From Streptomyces fulvoviolaceus (GTDB taxonomy: Bacteria; Actinomycetota; Actinomycetes; Streptomycetales; Streptomycetaceae): a DNA stretch of 64,000 nucleotides. Positions 15,713-23,998 of this stretch are shown here, in pieces. Positions within the stretch are counted from its first letter, which is position 1; every line of letters starts with the position of its first letter. The notes under the pieces were generated by a model. It ran no database searches. It was not told the DNA's origin and saw only the letters and a list, made by a program, of their open reading frames with translations. The stretch covers positions 62,001-126,000 of the forward strand of contig NZ_JOEY01000023.1 of assembly GCF_000718165.1 (NCBI RefSeq), given 5' to 3'. The position numbers were made by a program, and so were the translations under genes.

Positions 15713-16891
15713 ATGAGCAACCACAAGAAGCGCAGGTCCCGCCGCGTCCTGGTCCTCGGCACGGCGGGCGCCTTAGCCTTCGGCGCGAGCGTCGCGGCCA
15801 TGGCGTCGTCGGCGACGGGCACCGTCGCGACCCAGGCCACCGACTGCTCGTCCGGCATCGTCTTCACCCCGTCGGACACCCCTGCCGAGGTCGGCGACAA
15901 CCCCCGGCACGTGGTGACCGGCGACCTCGACGGCGACGGGAACACGGACGTCGTCGCGGCCAACAACGACGCCGACTCGCTGTCCGTGCTGCTCGGCAAC
16001 GGCGACGGCACCTTCGGCACCGCCACCACGTACGCGGTGGGCGACAAGCCGTACCAGTCCGTCATCGCCGACTTCGACGCCGACGGCAACCCGGACACCG
16101 CGACCGCCGACTTCGACGGCGGCACCGTCAGCGTCCTGCTCGGAACCGGCGGCGGCGCCTTCGGGACCGCCACCCAGTACACCGTCGGCTCGGGCGCCCG
16201 CTCCCTCGTTCCCGGCGACCTCGACGGTGACGGGGACCTGGATCTGGCGGTGGCCGAGGAGGCAGGCGGCGGCGTCAGCCTGCTCACGGGCGACGGTTCC
16301 GGATCGTTCACCGTCGAGATCGAGGCGGTGACCGTGACGAGGCCGCACGGCCTGGTCCTCACCGACTTCGACGACGACGCCGACCTGGACATCGCCACCG
16401 CGAGCGTCGCCACCGCCGGAGGCGTCAGCGTGGCGCTCGGCAACGGCGACGGAACCTTCGGCGACGTCACGCAGTACGCCGGCGTCGCCCGCCTGTACTC
16501 CATCACCTCCGGTGACTTCGACGGCGACGGCCGGACCGACCTGGCCACCATCAGCAACGGCTCCAACACCCTGGAGATCTACGGCGGAAACGGCGACGGC
16601 ACCTTCGACGACGCCGTCGACCACACCACGTCCGCCCTGCCGGTCTCGGTCAACGCCGCCGACGTGGACGGCGACGACGTCACGGACGTACTCGTCTCCT
16701 CCCTCAACGGGGACTCCGTCTCCGTCTTCCAGGGAACGTCGGGCGGTGGGCTGACTGAGCTGGTAGAACTGGCGGCCGACGGCGCCTACGAGGCGGCGGC
16801 CGCCGATCTGACGTCCGACGGCACCCAGGACCTCGTGGTGGCGAGCAGCGGCAGCGACCAGGTGGACGTCTTCACCGGCTCCTGCGGCTGA
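15713..16891 (+). CDS. secreted FG-GAP/VCBS repeat protein
   Basis: 392 residues. The ATG at 15713 begins MSNHKKRRSRRVLVLGTAGA, a twin-arginine/lysine-rich signal peptide; longer open frame upstream lacks coding character. The mature part has about six beta-propeller blades, each with a calcium-binding DxDGDGxxD-type loop such as DLDGDGNTD, DFDADGNPD, DLDGDGDLD, DFDGDGRTD and DVDGDDVTD, spaced about 45-60 residues. Such integrin-alpha-like propellers act in adhesion or as scaffolds. One loop, DFDDDADLD, is variant. A good terminator follows at 16903. Confidence 0.88.
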   Translation: MSNHKKRRSRRVLVLGTAGALAFGASVAAMASSATGTVATQATDCSSGIVFTPSDTPAEVGDNPRHVVTGDLDGDGNTDVVAANNDADSLSVLLGNGDGTFGTATTYAVGDKPYQSVIADFDADGNPDTATADFDGGTVSVLLGTGGGAFGTATQYTVGSGARSLVPGDLDGDGDLDLAVAEEAGGGVSLLTGDGSGSFTVEIEAVTVTRPHGLVLTDFDDDADLDIATASVATAGGVSVALGNGDGTFGDVTQYAGVARLYSITSGDFDGDGRTDLATISNGSNTLEIYGGNGDGTFDDAVDHTTSALPVSVNAADVDGDDVTDVLVSSLNGDSVSVFQGTSGGGLTELVELAADGAYEAAAADLTSDGTQDLVVASSGSDQVDVFTGSCG

Positions 16892-16902
16892 GAAATCCCC
16901 CG

Positions 16903-16938
16903 CACCTCCACCGGGCGTCGGCCCCGCCGGTGGGGGTG
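16903..16938 (+). terminator. rho-independent-type terminator after FG-GAP gene
   Basis: CACCTCCACCGG and CCGGTGGGGGTG form a 12-bp stem (one U-G pair in RNA) around a 12-base loop, followed by a short mixed tract. It lies 12 bases after the stop codon. Confidence 0.7.
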
Positions 16939-17001
16939 TAAGACCCCTAAGTCTGTATAACTGTGAAAAAATTAGAGACTGGGTGCCAAAGGAGATTCGT
17001 C

Positions 17002-17682
17002 GTGAGCAACTCCGCCGACAAGCTCGGCTACGGGAGCCTGCAGCTCGACCGCACCGGCCAGGCCGAGGCCTTCGACGCCATCGGAGACCGCTATGACGAG
17101 GCCTTCCCGCACAAGGAGGGCCAGGTCGCGTCCGCCGAGTGGCTCATCAGATCCCTGTCGGCCGGGTCCCGGGTGCTGGACCTGGGGTGCGGCACCGGGG
17201 TCCCGACCGCCCAGCAGTTGGCGGAGGCGGGCTTCGAGGTCGTCGGTGTCGACCTTTCGGACCGGATGGTCGCGCTCGCCCACGAAAACGTGCCGACCGG
17301 GGGGTTCCACCAGGCGGACATCGCCGACCTGCGGCCCGGCGGCCCTCTGGACCTCGGCGGCTTCGACGCGGTGACGGCCTTCTTCGCGCTGCTCATGCTG
17401 CCGCGCGCCGAGATCCCCCTCGCCCTCGAGACCGTCCACCATCTGCTGGTTCCGGGCGGCCTGTTCACGCTGTCGATGGTCGAGGCCGACGTGGACGACT
17501 TCTCGATCCCGTTCATCGGAAGCACCATCCGGGTCTCCGGCTATCTGCGGGAGGAACTGCGCGAGGTCGTCGAGGCGACGGGTTTCGAGATCGTCGAGGA
17601 GTCCTCGTACACGTACGCTCCGGCGACCGCGGACGTCCCGCCCGAGGTGCAGATCTTCCTGCGCTGCAGACGGCGCGCCTGA
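17002..17682 (+). CDS. class I SAM-dependent methyltransferase
   Basis: 226 residues from the GTG at 17002, preceded by an excellent AAAGGAG. The Rossmann methyltransferase fold shows motif I VLDLGCGTGVPTA, the acidic end of strand 2 in VVGVDLSDRM, motif II FHQADIADLRPG and the post-I motif FDAVTAFFALLMLP, with LLVPGGLFTLSMVEA as motif III. The leader EAFDAIGDRYDEAFPHKEGQ is typical of small-molecule methyltransferases. No substrate can be assigned. It is followed 52 bases later by the SpoIIE-type phosphatase gene and may share its transcript. Confidence 0.85.
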   Translation: MSNSADKLGYGSLQLDRTGQAEAFDAIGDRYDEAFPHKEGQVASAEWLIRSLSAGSRVLDLGCGTGVPTAQQLAEAGFEVVGVDLSDRMVALAHENVPTGGFHQADIADLRPGGPLDLGGFDAVTAFFALLMLPRAEIPLALETVHHLLVPGGLFTLSMVEADVDDFSIPFIGSTIRVSGYLREELREVVEATGFEIVEESSYTYAPATADVPPEVQIFLRCRRRA

Positions 17683-17734
17683 CGATCCCTGATCCGCCCG
17701 CCCGGCGCGGGCCCGCACGGCCGGAAGGACACGC

Positions 17735-19540
17735 GTGACGCAGCATCTCGGAGCGGACGGAGGCACGTCACCGCTGTCCGGCGACCTCGCCGAGGCGGCG
17801 CACACCCCGTCACGCCGGGATGCCGGCGAGCCGCAGACCGACAGGCTCCGCTACCTCGACGCGGCGACCCGGCAGATCGCCCGCGGCATGAACCTCGACG
17901 AGACCCTGTACGAACTGTGCCGGGCGGCCGTCCCGGCATTCGCTGACACGGCGTTCATCCATCTGTACGCTCCGCTGCCGGTCGGCGACGAGACGGCCAC
18001 CGCCCCCGCCGTCCTGCGACTGCACACCACGGACCACACACCCCCGCGGGACCCGGCCGCCACCCAGGGGTCCGGGCCGCCCCCGCCGGGCGCCGACATC
18101 GTCCGGGCGGCGGAGGTCGTGCACCCGGCCGCCACCGGCCCGCTCGCAGGGCTGCTGCGGGCCGGACGGCCGGTGTTCGGGAACTCCCCGGGCATAGCCC
18201 CCGCGGTGGCCGAGCTGCTGGGGGCGGCGAACGCCCCCCGGGCGGCGCCGCCCGGACGACGGCTGATCATCGCCCCGCTGCACGGCCGCAGCCATGTCAT
18301 GGGCAGCATCGTCCTCGTCCGCGGACCCGGCCGACCGGACTTCACCTACGACGACCTGCTCGTCGCCTCCCAGCTCGCGACCCACACCGCTCTCGGGATC
18401 CAGAAGGCGGTGCTGTACGCCCGCGAGGCCTCCGTCGCGGACGCCCTGCAGCGCACGATGCTCCCTCAGTCGCTGCCCGAGCCGGCCGGAATCCTGCTGG
18501 CCAGCCGCTATCTGCCGGCCTCGCGCACCGCGCAGGTCGGCGGCGACTGGTACGACGCGATCCCGCTGCCCGGCAACCGCGTCGCCCTGGTCATCGGCGA
18601 CGTGATGGGCCACTCCATGACCTCGGCCGCGATCATGGGCCAGCTGCGCACCATCGTGCAGACCCTGGCCGGGCTCGACCTGCCCCCGGACGAGATCCTG
18701 CACCACCTCGACGAGCAGGCGGAGCGGCTGGGCAGCGAGCACACGGCGACCTGCCTGTACGCCATGTACGACCCCGTACTGCGCCGGCTGCTGATCTCCA
18801 ACGCCGGCCATCTGCCGCCGGTGCTCCTGCACCCCGACGGCAGTACGGAGGTTCTCCAGGTCCCGCCCGGGGCGCCGATCGGCGTCGGCGGTGGCGGTGG
18901 ATTCGAGTCCACCGAGCTGCACGCGCCGGCCGGGGCGACCCTGGTGCTGTACACCGACGGCCTGGTCGAGTCCCGTGACTCGGACGTGGGGACCGGGGTG
19001 GAGCGGCTGCGGGAACGGTTGCGGACAGCCGCCTCGGGGTCCGCGCCCCCGCCCTTGGAAGACCTGTGCGACCAGGCGCTCGGCAAGCTGGGCGAGGGGG
19101 ACCGGGACGACGACATCGCGCTGCTCGCCGCCCGCTTCGAGGGCATCCTGCCGGAGACCGTCGCGCACTGGTACATGGCCCCTCGTCCGCAGACCGCGGG
19201 ACAGGCCCGTCGGCTGACCCGCAGGACACTGCACGAGTGGGGTCTCGACTCCATGCTGGAGTCCACCGAGCTCATGGTCAGCGAGGTGGTGGCGAACGCC
19301 GTGCGCTTCGCCTCCCGGCCGATCACCCTACGGCTGCTCCTCACCGACGTACTGCGCTGCGAGGTGGGTGACGACTCGTCGCTGGTGCCGAGGATGCGGC
19401 ACGCCCAGCTGAGCGACGAGGGCGGCCGGGGCCTGTTCCTGGTCGACCAGTTGTCACAGCGCTGGGGGGCGACGAGGGTGAGCACGGGCAAGGTGGTCTG
19501 GTTCGAGCAGTCGCTGCCGGGCGATCAGGACTCCGGCTGA
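17735..19540 (+). CDS. GAF - SpoIIE/PP2C phosphatase - HATPase regulator
   Basis: A 601-residue cytoplasmic protein. A GAF-like sensor spans about 35-225; a SpoIIE/PP2C phosphatase spans about 245-450 with the metal motifs VGGDWYDAIPL, VIGDVMGHSMTSA, YTDGLVESRD and DDDIALLAARF; and an RsbW-like ATPase spans about 475-598 (N-box SEVVANAVRFA, G2 DEGGRGLFLVD). The ATPase G1 box is weak (CEVGDDSSLVP). Such multidomain proteins dephosphorylate STAS antagonists and also act as anti-sigma kinases, so this could feed into the STAS proteins at 5853-7064. GTG start; an additional ORF-less 52-base gap separates it from the methyltransferase. A strong hairpin follows. Confidence 0.9.
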   Translation: MTQHLGADGGTSPLSGDLAEAAHTPSRRDAGEPQTDRLRYLDAATRQIARGMNLDETLYELCRAAVPAFADTAFIHLYAPLPVGDETATAPAVLRLHTTDHTPPRDPAATQGSGPPPPGADIVRAAEVVHPAATGPLAGLLRAGRPVFGNSPGIAPAVAELLGAANAPRAAPPGRRLIIAPLHGRSHVMGSIVLVRGPGRPDFTYDDLLVASQLATHTALGIQKAVLYAREASVADALQRTMLPQSLPEPAGILLASRYLPASRTAQVGGDWYDAIPLPGNRVALVIGDVMGHSMTSAAIMGQLRTIVQTLAGLDLPPDEILHHLDEQAERLGSEHTATCLYAMYDPVLRRLLISNAGHLPPVLLHPDGSTEVLQVPPGAPIGVGGGGGFESTELHAPAGATLVLYTDGLVESRDSDVGTGVERLRERLRTAASGSAPPPLEDLCDQALGKLGEGDRDDDIALLAARFEGILPETVAHWYMAPRPQTAGQARRLTRRTLHEWGLDSMLESTELMVSEVVANAVRFASRPITLRLLLTDVLRCEVGDDSSLVPRMRHAQLSDEGGRGLFLVDQLSQRWGATRVSTGKVVWFEQSLPGDQDSG

Positions 19541-19556
19541 CGATCACTCGTGGAGA

Positions 19557-19598
19557 ACGGCGGGGTCTGCCGGGCGCGCCCCCGGTAGACCCCGCCGT
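19557..19598. terminator. bidirectional terminator
   Basis: ACGGCGGGGTCT (19557-19568) pairs perfectly with AGACCCCGCCGT (19587-19598), with an inner CCGGG/CCCGG stem. It lies between the converging SpoIIE-type and cbtA genes. Confidence 0.85.
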
Positions 19599-19607
19599 AC
19601 ACACTGT

Positions 19608-20354
19608 TCAGGCGGCCAGTGTGGAGACCCGGCCCCGTGCGGACCGGGGTTCGAGGACACGTTCGGCCAGGTAGCCGAAGAGCAGCCCGAACGCCGCCCA
19701 CAGCACGGCCTGGATGCCGATCGAGGCGAGCCGGAACTCCCACAGGTCGGTCGCCGGGAAGCCCTTGGGGGTGTTGTCCCCGTGCGGCAGGACGACCATC
19801 GCGATCGCCACCGCCGCGACGAAGGCGGCACCGGCGGCGATGGAGGCGTTCCAGTTGCCCCACGCCGGGGCCAGCCTGCGCCCCAGCAGGACGGCCCCGA
19901 TGCCCAGGAGCACGCTCAACACGATCATCAGGACGAACAGCATGGTGCGCTTGCCGATCGTGTCCGGGTTGCCGACGGCGGGCGGGTTCGCCGGGTACTT
20001 CAGGATCGGTACCAGGTAGACCAGAAGGAACCCGGCGAGGGCGGTCAGCGCCGCCGTCGCCCGGGCACCGAACCGGCCGATCCGGCCCAGCGCGAAGCAG
20101 AACGCGAGCGCCGCGATGCCGCCGATCGCGACGCCGAAGACGAGCACGCCCGTGGCGAGCCCGGCCGTCGACTGGACGGAGCGGCTGACGAGTTCCTCGC
20201 CACCGTGTTCATGGGAGTTGGCCTCTTCGAACGCGATGGCCGCGTCCACCGAGCCCTCTCCGACGAAGTAGCCGAAGAGGAACGCGAGCACGCCGGCGGC
20301 AAGACCGGCGAGCATGCCGCGCACCAACAGGATGCGTACGGAAACGGAGTTCAT
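19608..20354 (-). CDS. cbtA: CbtA, cobalt transporter subunit
   Basis: A 248-residue membrane protein starting at the ATG at 20354 (MNSVSVRILLVRGML). Around six membrane helices are visible, for example GMLAGLAAGVLAFLFGYFVG, TGVLVFGVAIGGIAALAFCF and ALTALAGFLLVYLVPILK. The loop EEANSHEHGGEELVSRSVQS has the histidine cluster usual for CbtA. It is predicted to import cobalt for cobalamin synthesis, together with CbtB encoded 14 bases upstream. A cobalamin riboswitch controls the operon. Confidence 0.9.
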   Translation of the reverse strand: MNSVSVRILLVRGMLAGLAAGVLAFLFGYFVGEGSVDAAIAFEEANSHEHGGEELVSRSVQSTAGLATGVLVFGVAIGGIAALAFCFALGRIGRFGARATAALTALAGFLLVYLVPILKYPANPPAVGNPDTIGKRTMLFVLMIVLSVLLGIGAVLLGRRLAPAWGNWNASIAAGAAFVAAVAIAMVVLPHGDNTPKGFPATDLWEFRLASIGIQAVLWAAFGLLFGYLAERVLEPRSARGRVSTLAA

Positions 20355-20368
20355 TTGGGGAGACTCCG

Positions 20369-20587
20369 TCAGTGGCAGGGGAAGCCGAGGAGGTGGCGGG
20401 CGTCGTGCACCCACTCGTGCACACCCTCACCGGAGACCAGCGCGGTGGCGCCCTGTTCGGCGCCGACGAAGTACAGCAGGACCAGCATCAGAACGCCGAC
20501 GAAGACGGCCCAGGGGGCGATCTCCCGCAGCGGCAGCGGCGTGAGGGTCTGGGTGGTGGGGGTGGGGGCGGCAGTGGACTGCGCCAT
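20369..20587 (-). CDS. cbtB: CbtB, small cobalt transporter subunit
   Basis: 72 residues with one membrane helix (about 25-45, IAPWAVFVGVLMLVLLYFVG) and a histidine-bearing C-terminal tail (HEWVHDARHLLGFPCH) typical of CbtB. The ATG at 20587 follows GAGGAGG. It is the first gene of the cbtB-cbtA operon. Longer upstream reading frame would run into the riboswitch and is rejected. Confidence 0.9.
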   Translation of the reverse strand: MAQSTAAPTPTTQTLTPLPLREIAPWAVFVGVLMLVLLYFVGAEQGATALVSGEGVHEWVHDARHLLGFPCH

Positions 20588-20635
20588 GGCGAGACCTCCT
20601 CGGGAACATCGCGTCCCGCATCGTGGTGGAGCACT

Positions 20636-20740
20636 CGACGACAGCGTTGGGTCTGACTCACCGCCCTCTCCCGCTGGGAGGGGTGGCACACAGTGGCGCG
20701 ACCGTGCCGGGCTTGCACCGGCTTCCGTGGCGCTGTCGTC
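20636..20740 (-). promoter_or_regulatory. cobalamin (B12) riboswitch
   Basis: On the minus strand the RNA contains the cobalamin-riboswitch core in the right order: GGAAGCCGGTGCAAGCCCGG, then CGCGCCACTGTG, a variable hairpin, and GAGTCAGACCC. The outer P1 stem is perfect over 10 bp: GACGACAGCG at the 5' side (plus strand 20731-20740) with CGCTGTCGTC at the 3' side (20636-20645). It ends 49 bases before the cbtB start. It is expected to switch off cobalt uptake when adenosylcobalamin is abundant, probably by masking the GAGGAGG site. Confidence 0.93.
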
Positions 20741-20831
20741 CTTGTCGCCCCAGATGGTAGGGGCAACGGAGACGTCGGCCAACATGGCGTAGGCCACCTA
20801 CGCTGTACCGACCTCGCGGAAAGGGCCTCTC

Positions 20832-21419
20832 ATGACCGTCCGGCTCACGCTGTTGTGCACCGCCGCGTCCACCGAGCGCGACGTGCGCTTCGGCGCGGAC
20901 GCGCCCCTGGACGAGCGGGCACTGCGCGGGGTCCGGACGGCCGTCGGCTCACTGCCCGCGGCCGACGCCCGGTGCACCGGACCTTCACAGCGGTGCAAGC
21001 AAACAGCACAGGCCCTGGGTTGGGACGCCGTCACCGTGGAACCGGCGCTGCGGGACCTGGACTTGGGCAGCTGGCAGGGCCGAACCCCCGACGAGATCGC
21101 GACCGTCGACGGCATCGGACTCGCCGTATGGATGTCGGATCCGACCGCGACCCCACACGGCGGCGAATCCGTGACGGCCGCCTGCCACCGAATCGCCACC
21201 TGGCTGGATTCCCTGCCCGCCGACGCCGGCCGGGTCCTGGCCGTGGTCGAACAGTCCACGGCCCGCGCCGCGCTGGTCCATGCGCTGGGAGCACCGCACC
21301 AGTCGTTCTGGCGCATCGACGTCCCGCCGCTGTCGGCCGTCCACCTCACCGGCCGGGACGGCCGCTGGAACCTGCGGATGGGGGCCGTCTTCGCCACGCC
21401 GGCCGGGGAGGGCACCTGA
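20832..21419 (+). CDS. histidine-phosphatase-fold protein lacking catalytic histidines
   Basis: 195 residues resembling phosphoglycerate-mutase/CobC-like histidine phosphatases: PLDERALRGVRTAVGSLPA, the DLDLGSWQGRTPDEI motif and HGGESVTAACHRIATWLDSL are all in place. However, the N-terminal RHG is replaced (LTLLCTAASTE) and the second catalytic histidine region, normally VxHG, reads VVEQSTARAALVH. It is probably not an active phosphatase; a binding or regulatory role is inferred. It is divergent from the riboswitch-controlled cobalt transporter, and CobC-like proteins act in B12 synthesis, so the placement may be meaningful. Confidence 0.75.
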   Translation: MTVRLTLLCTAASTERDVRFGADAPLDERALRGVRTAVGSLPAADARCTGPSQRCKQTAQALGWDAVTVEPALRDLDLGSWQGRTPDEIATVDGIGLAVWMSDPTATPHGGESVTAACHRIATWLDSLPADAGRVLAVVEQSTARAALVHALGAPHQSFWRIDVPPLSAVHLTGRDGRWNLRMGAVFATPAGEGT

Positions 21420-21449
21420 CCGGCGATGTCGACAGGGCCGCGAACCCGC

Positions 21450-21740
21450 TCAGCGGTAGGCGGACCGGCCGCTGAGGGTCTGCCCGATGACCAGCGTGTG
21501 GATCTCGCCGGTGCCTTCGTGGGTGGGCACGGACTCCAGGCCGACGCTGAGCTGCTCGGGGCGGATCCGGCCCTGGTCCTTCAGACGGCCGAGGTGGAGG
21601 GCGAGCAGCGCGGCGCCGCCCAGGGAGAGGCTCGTGTCGGCGAGCTTCTTCCGGGTGAGCTGGAAGGCACTGAGCGGCTTGTCGAACGGGACGCGCGCGT
21701 CGGCGTATTGGATGGCCGCCCGGAGGGAGCCACGGACCGG
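21450..21740 (-). pseudogene. acyl-CoA (glutaryl-CoA type) dehydrogenase remnant
   Basis: An in-frame minus-strand stretch reads RGSLRAAIQYADARVPFDKP, then AFQLTRKKLADTSLSLGG, LALHLGRLKDQGRIRPEQLS, and jumps to ESVPTHEGTGEIHTLVIGQT, ending SGRSAYR and stop. This is the C-terminal helical domain of a glutaryl-CoA/acyl-CoA dehydrogenase. About 35 residues before the catalytic-glutamate segment (YEGT in active enzymes, HEGT here) are missing, and the whole N-terminal half is gone. It is a relic from deletion. Confidence 0.85.
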
Positions 21741-21856
21741 CCTCCAGAGACCTTCGCACAGGAACTCCTCGGCCGCGCATGCCGTTTACCACCCGTAGGA
21801 CGGCCACTCCCCCGCACACTGACGCGACGCGCCCCCGGCTACCGAACCCGAGTGCC

Positions 21857-22600
21857 ATGCCCCGATCCCGAGCTCTTCCCACCGCTCTCACCGGCACGGT
21901 CATCGCCGTACTCCTGGGCTGCTCGACGAGCGACGGCGCAGCCGAAGAATCCGCGGCTGCCCCGCGTCCGGCACCCACCGCGTCCACGCAGGCGGCCACC
22001 CCCGCCGGGCCCGGACCGGACACCCCCTCGGCCAAGCCCACTCCCCGCAGGACCAGCACCACCGCACCCCGGACCGCCCGGATCACCATCCCCGCAATCG
22101 GCCTCAGGAACCTGCGCGTCATCCCCTACAGGGGAACGACCGACGACAGGGCAGGCACCCGGATCCAGAACCACGGCGACGGCGCCAGCCCGTACGGCAA
22201 CCATGGCGGTGTCGGCCCCGGCGAGGTCGGCAACTACCTCGTCACAGCCCACCGCCTCTCCGCCGGCGGCCCACTGCGCGAGCTCCCGTCCCTCGACGAG
22301 GGCGACCTCGTGTTCGTCACGTCCGGCGACACGGTCCACACGTACGAGATCACCGAGACCAGGGAGACCTCTTTCCGCTCCGCACGCTCACTCGCCGAGC
22401 AGCGGGCGGCGGTTCCGGGCTTCCCGGGCAGGCACCCCACCCAAGCCATGATCACCATCTCCACGTGCGCGACACCCGAGGACAACGCGGCCGGCAATCG
22501 CTGGCGCGACGACAGGGGAAACCCCGAACACCGCATCGACAAGATCGGCGTACTGACGACACCACAGGCTTCGTCACAGAGGCTGCCGAGCACGCCCTGA
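21857..22600 (+). CDS. class E/F-like sortase with lipobox-type N-terminus
   Basis: 247 residues from the ATG at 21857. The N-terminus has a hydrophobic helix ending VLLGCSTSDG, a lipobox-like site, then a Pro/Thr/Ala-rich spacer to about residue 75. The sortase barrel follows with ARITIPAIGLRNLRVIPYRG. The catalytic triad is visible: His132 in LVTAHRLSAGG, Cys204 in ISTCATPEDN and Arg226 in NPEHRIDKIG. Sortases join surface proteins to the cell wall or to each other. No LPXTG substrate or pilin is adjacent. The ribosome binding site is weak. Confidence 0.85.
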   Translation: MPRSRALPTALTGTVIAVLLGCSTSDGAAEESAAAPRPAPTASTQAATPAGPGPDTPSAKPTPRRTSTTAPRTARITIPAIGLRNLRVIPYRGTTDDRAGTRIQNHGDGASPYGNHGGVGPGEVGNYLVTAHRLSAGGPLRELPSLDEGDLVFVTSGDTVHTYEITETRETSFRSARSLAEQRAAVPGFPGRHPTQAMITISTCATPEDNAAGNRWRDDRGNPEHRIDKIGVLTTPQASSQRLPSTP

Positions 22601-22765
22601 AGAGACCGGCCGACCCCACCGGCCAGACCGCCGACGCCGCATCACCTCAGCCGAGCGAGGCGTGTCCTGTGGGTGCGTACCGCGGCCACCAGGAGCCGGA
22701 TCGCCGCCGCTCGTCCCCCGACCCGGTGGCGCACGACCCGGGCTGGACGCTTCCCCGGCCGGCCA

Positions 22766-23821
22766 TCACCCCGGCCGCCCCGGAGGCATGGTCGAACTGC
22801 GTACCACCAGCCGGGAGCCGACGCGGATGAGCCGGCCGACACCCTCCGGGCCGGGCTCGCCGTGGTCGGGGCGGCTGTCGATGCGGCGCAGGATCTGCTC
22901 CGCGGCGAGCTCGCCGAGGTCACGGGCGCCGTTGTCGACGACGGTGATCGGCGGGTGCCAGTACGGAAACCAGGGCGCCTCCTCGTGGCACACGAGAGAG
23001 AGCTGCTCCGGCACCCGGACGCCGAGCTGCACCAGGGCTCCGAGCGCCCCGAACGTCGCTTCGTGGTTGGCGCTGTACAACGCGGTGGGCCGGTCGTCCG
23101 CGGCCATCACCCGCATGACCGCCTCCGCGCCGAACGGCACGGTGTACGGGCCACGCGCGCAGAGGTCGGGTTCGGGTTCGAGTCCGGCGGCGGTCAGGGC
23201 GGCGGCGAATCCCGCGTAACGGTCGCGTCCGGAGTCGACGCCCGGCGGGCCGCCGATGAAGGCGATGCGCCGGTGTCCGAGGCCGAGCAGATGCTGGACG
23301 GCCAGTTCGGCGCCGTCCCGGTCGCCGGCCATCACGGAGTCCCCAGGGGTGCCGTCGGGTGTGCGCATCAGGTTGACCACGGGGATGCCGGCCGCGCTCA
23401 CCTGCTGGACCGTCGCGGTGTTCTCACCGGTGCCCACGATGATCAGGCCGTCGACGCGGTGGTCCAACAGCATGTCCAGGTAACGGCGTTCGCGCACCGG
23501 ATCGGAGTCGGTGACGCACAGCAGCACCTGGTAGCCGCACTCGTCCAACCGCTGCTGGAGCACCCCGGTGATGGTGTGGAAGGAGGCGTTCACCAGGTTG
23601 GTGATCACCAGCCCTATGAGGTTGCTGCGCCGCGTACGCAGTCCGCTGGCGATCCGGTTCGGGCGGTAGCCGAGGCGTTCCGCCGCGGACTGCACCGCGC
23701 GCTTCGTCCGGTCACTGACCCGACTCGACCCGCTCAGCACCCTCGAGGCCGTGCTCTTGGAGACCCCTGCCGCCTCGGCCACCTGGTCCAAGGTGACGGC
23801 CACCGGCCCACCCCCGATCAT
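22766..23821 (-). CDS. LacI-family regulator of the adjacent catabolic operon
   Basis: About 351 residues. The N-terminal helix-turn-helix reads VTLDQVAEAAGVSKSTASRV, with the hinge RPNRIASGLRTRRSN. The periplasmic-binding-like effector domain shows IGLVITNLVNASFHTIT, GLIIVGTGENTATVQQV, HLLGLGHRRIAFIGGPPGV and RPTALYSANHEATFGAL. The start at 23821 is chosen over one further upstream; a GTG at 23800-23803 is possible. It is divergent from a DapA-like gene and its operon, so it probably represses it until an amine or imino-acid-derived inducer binds. Paired AATCGATCCCA elements flank the intergenic region. Confidence 0.9.
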   Translation of the reverse strand: MIGGGPVAVTLDQVAEAAGVSKSTASRVLSGSSRVSDRTKRAVQSAAERLGYRPNRIASGLRTRRSNLIGLVITNLVNASFHTITGVLQQRLDECGYQVLLCVTDSDPVRERRYLDMLLDHRVDGLIIVGTGENTATVQQVSAAGIPVVNLMRTPDGTPGDSVMAGDRDGAELAVQHLLGLGHRRIAFIGGPPGVDSGRDRYAGFAAALTAAGLEPEPDLCARGPYTVPFGAEAVMRVMAADDRPTALYSANHEATFGALGALVQLGVRVPEQLSLVCHEEAPWFPYWHPPITVVDNGARDLGELAAEQILRRIDSRPDHGEPGPEGVGRLIRVGSRLVVRSSTMPPGRPG

Positions 23822-23988
23822 GAAATCGATCCCACACAGCCCTTCGTGCACGCCGAGCCGTGATCGCCATCATGGCAGATCCCGTGAAGTCGGTGGCGTA
23901 AACAATGCGTTTCACGAGCAGTTTCCAGCCAAAACGACATTGACCTCCACCCCGATCCGCTGCCACCGTGCTGTGCAATCGATCCCAC
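23821..23988. promoter_or_regulatory. LacI operator candidates (repeated TGnAATCGATCCCA)
   Basis: TGAAATCGATCCCA (23821-23834) and TGCAATCGATCCCA (23974-23987) are near-identical, each with an ATCGAT core carrying the central CG typical of LacI operators. One touches the lacI start codon and the other sits 11 bases before the DapA-like GTG. A third possible site is the imperfect palindrome GTAAAC-aatgc-GTTTCAC at about 23900-23917. Confidence 0.5.
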
Positions 23989-23998
23989 GGAGTACGCA

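Noticed and set aside
13912..16569. 885-codon minus-strand frame
   Set aside because: It mixes antisense sequence of the FG-GAP gene with other frames; the expansin is in a different minus frame.
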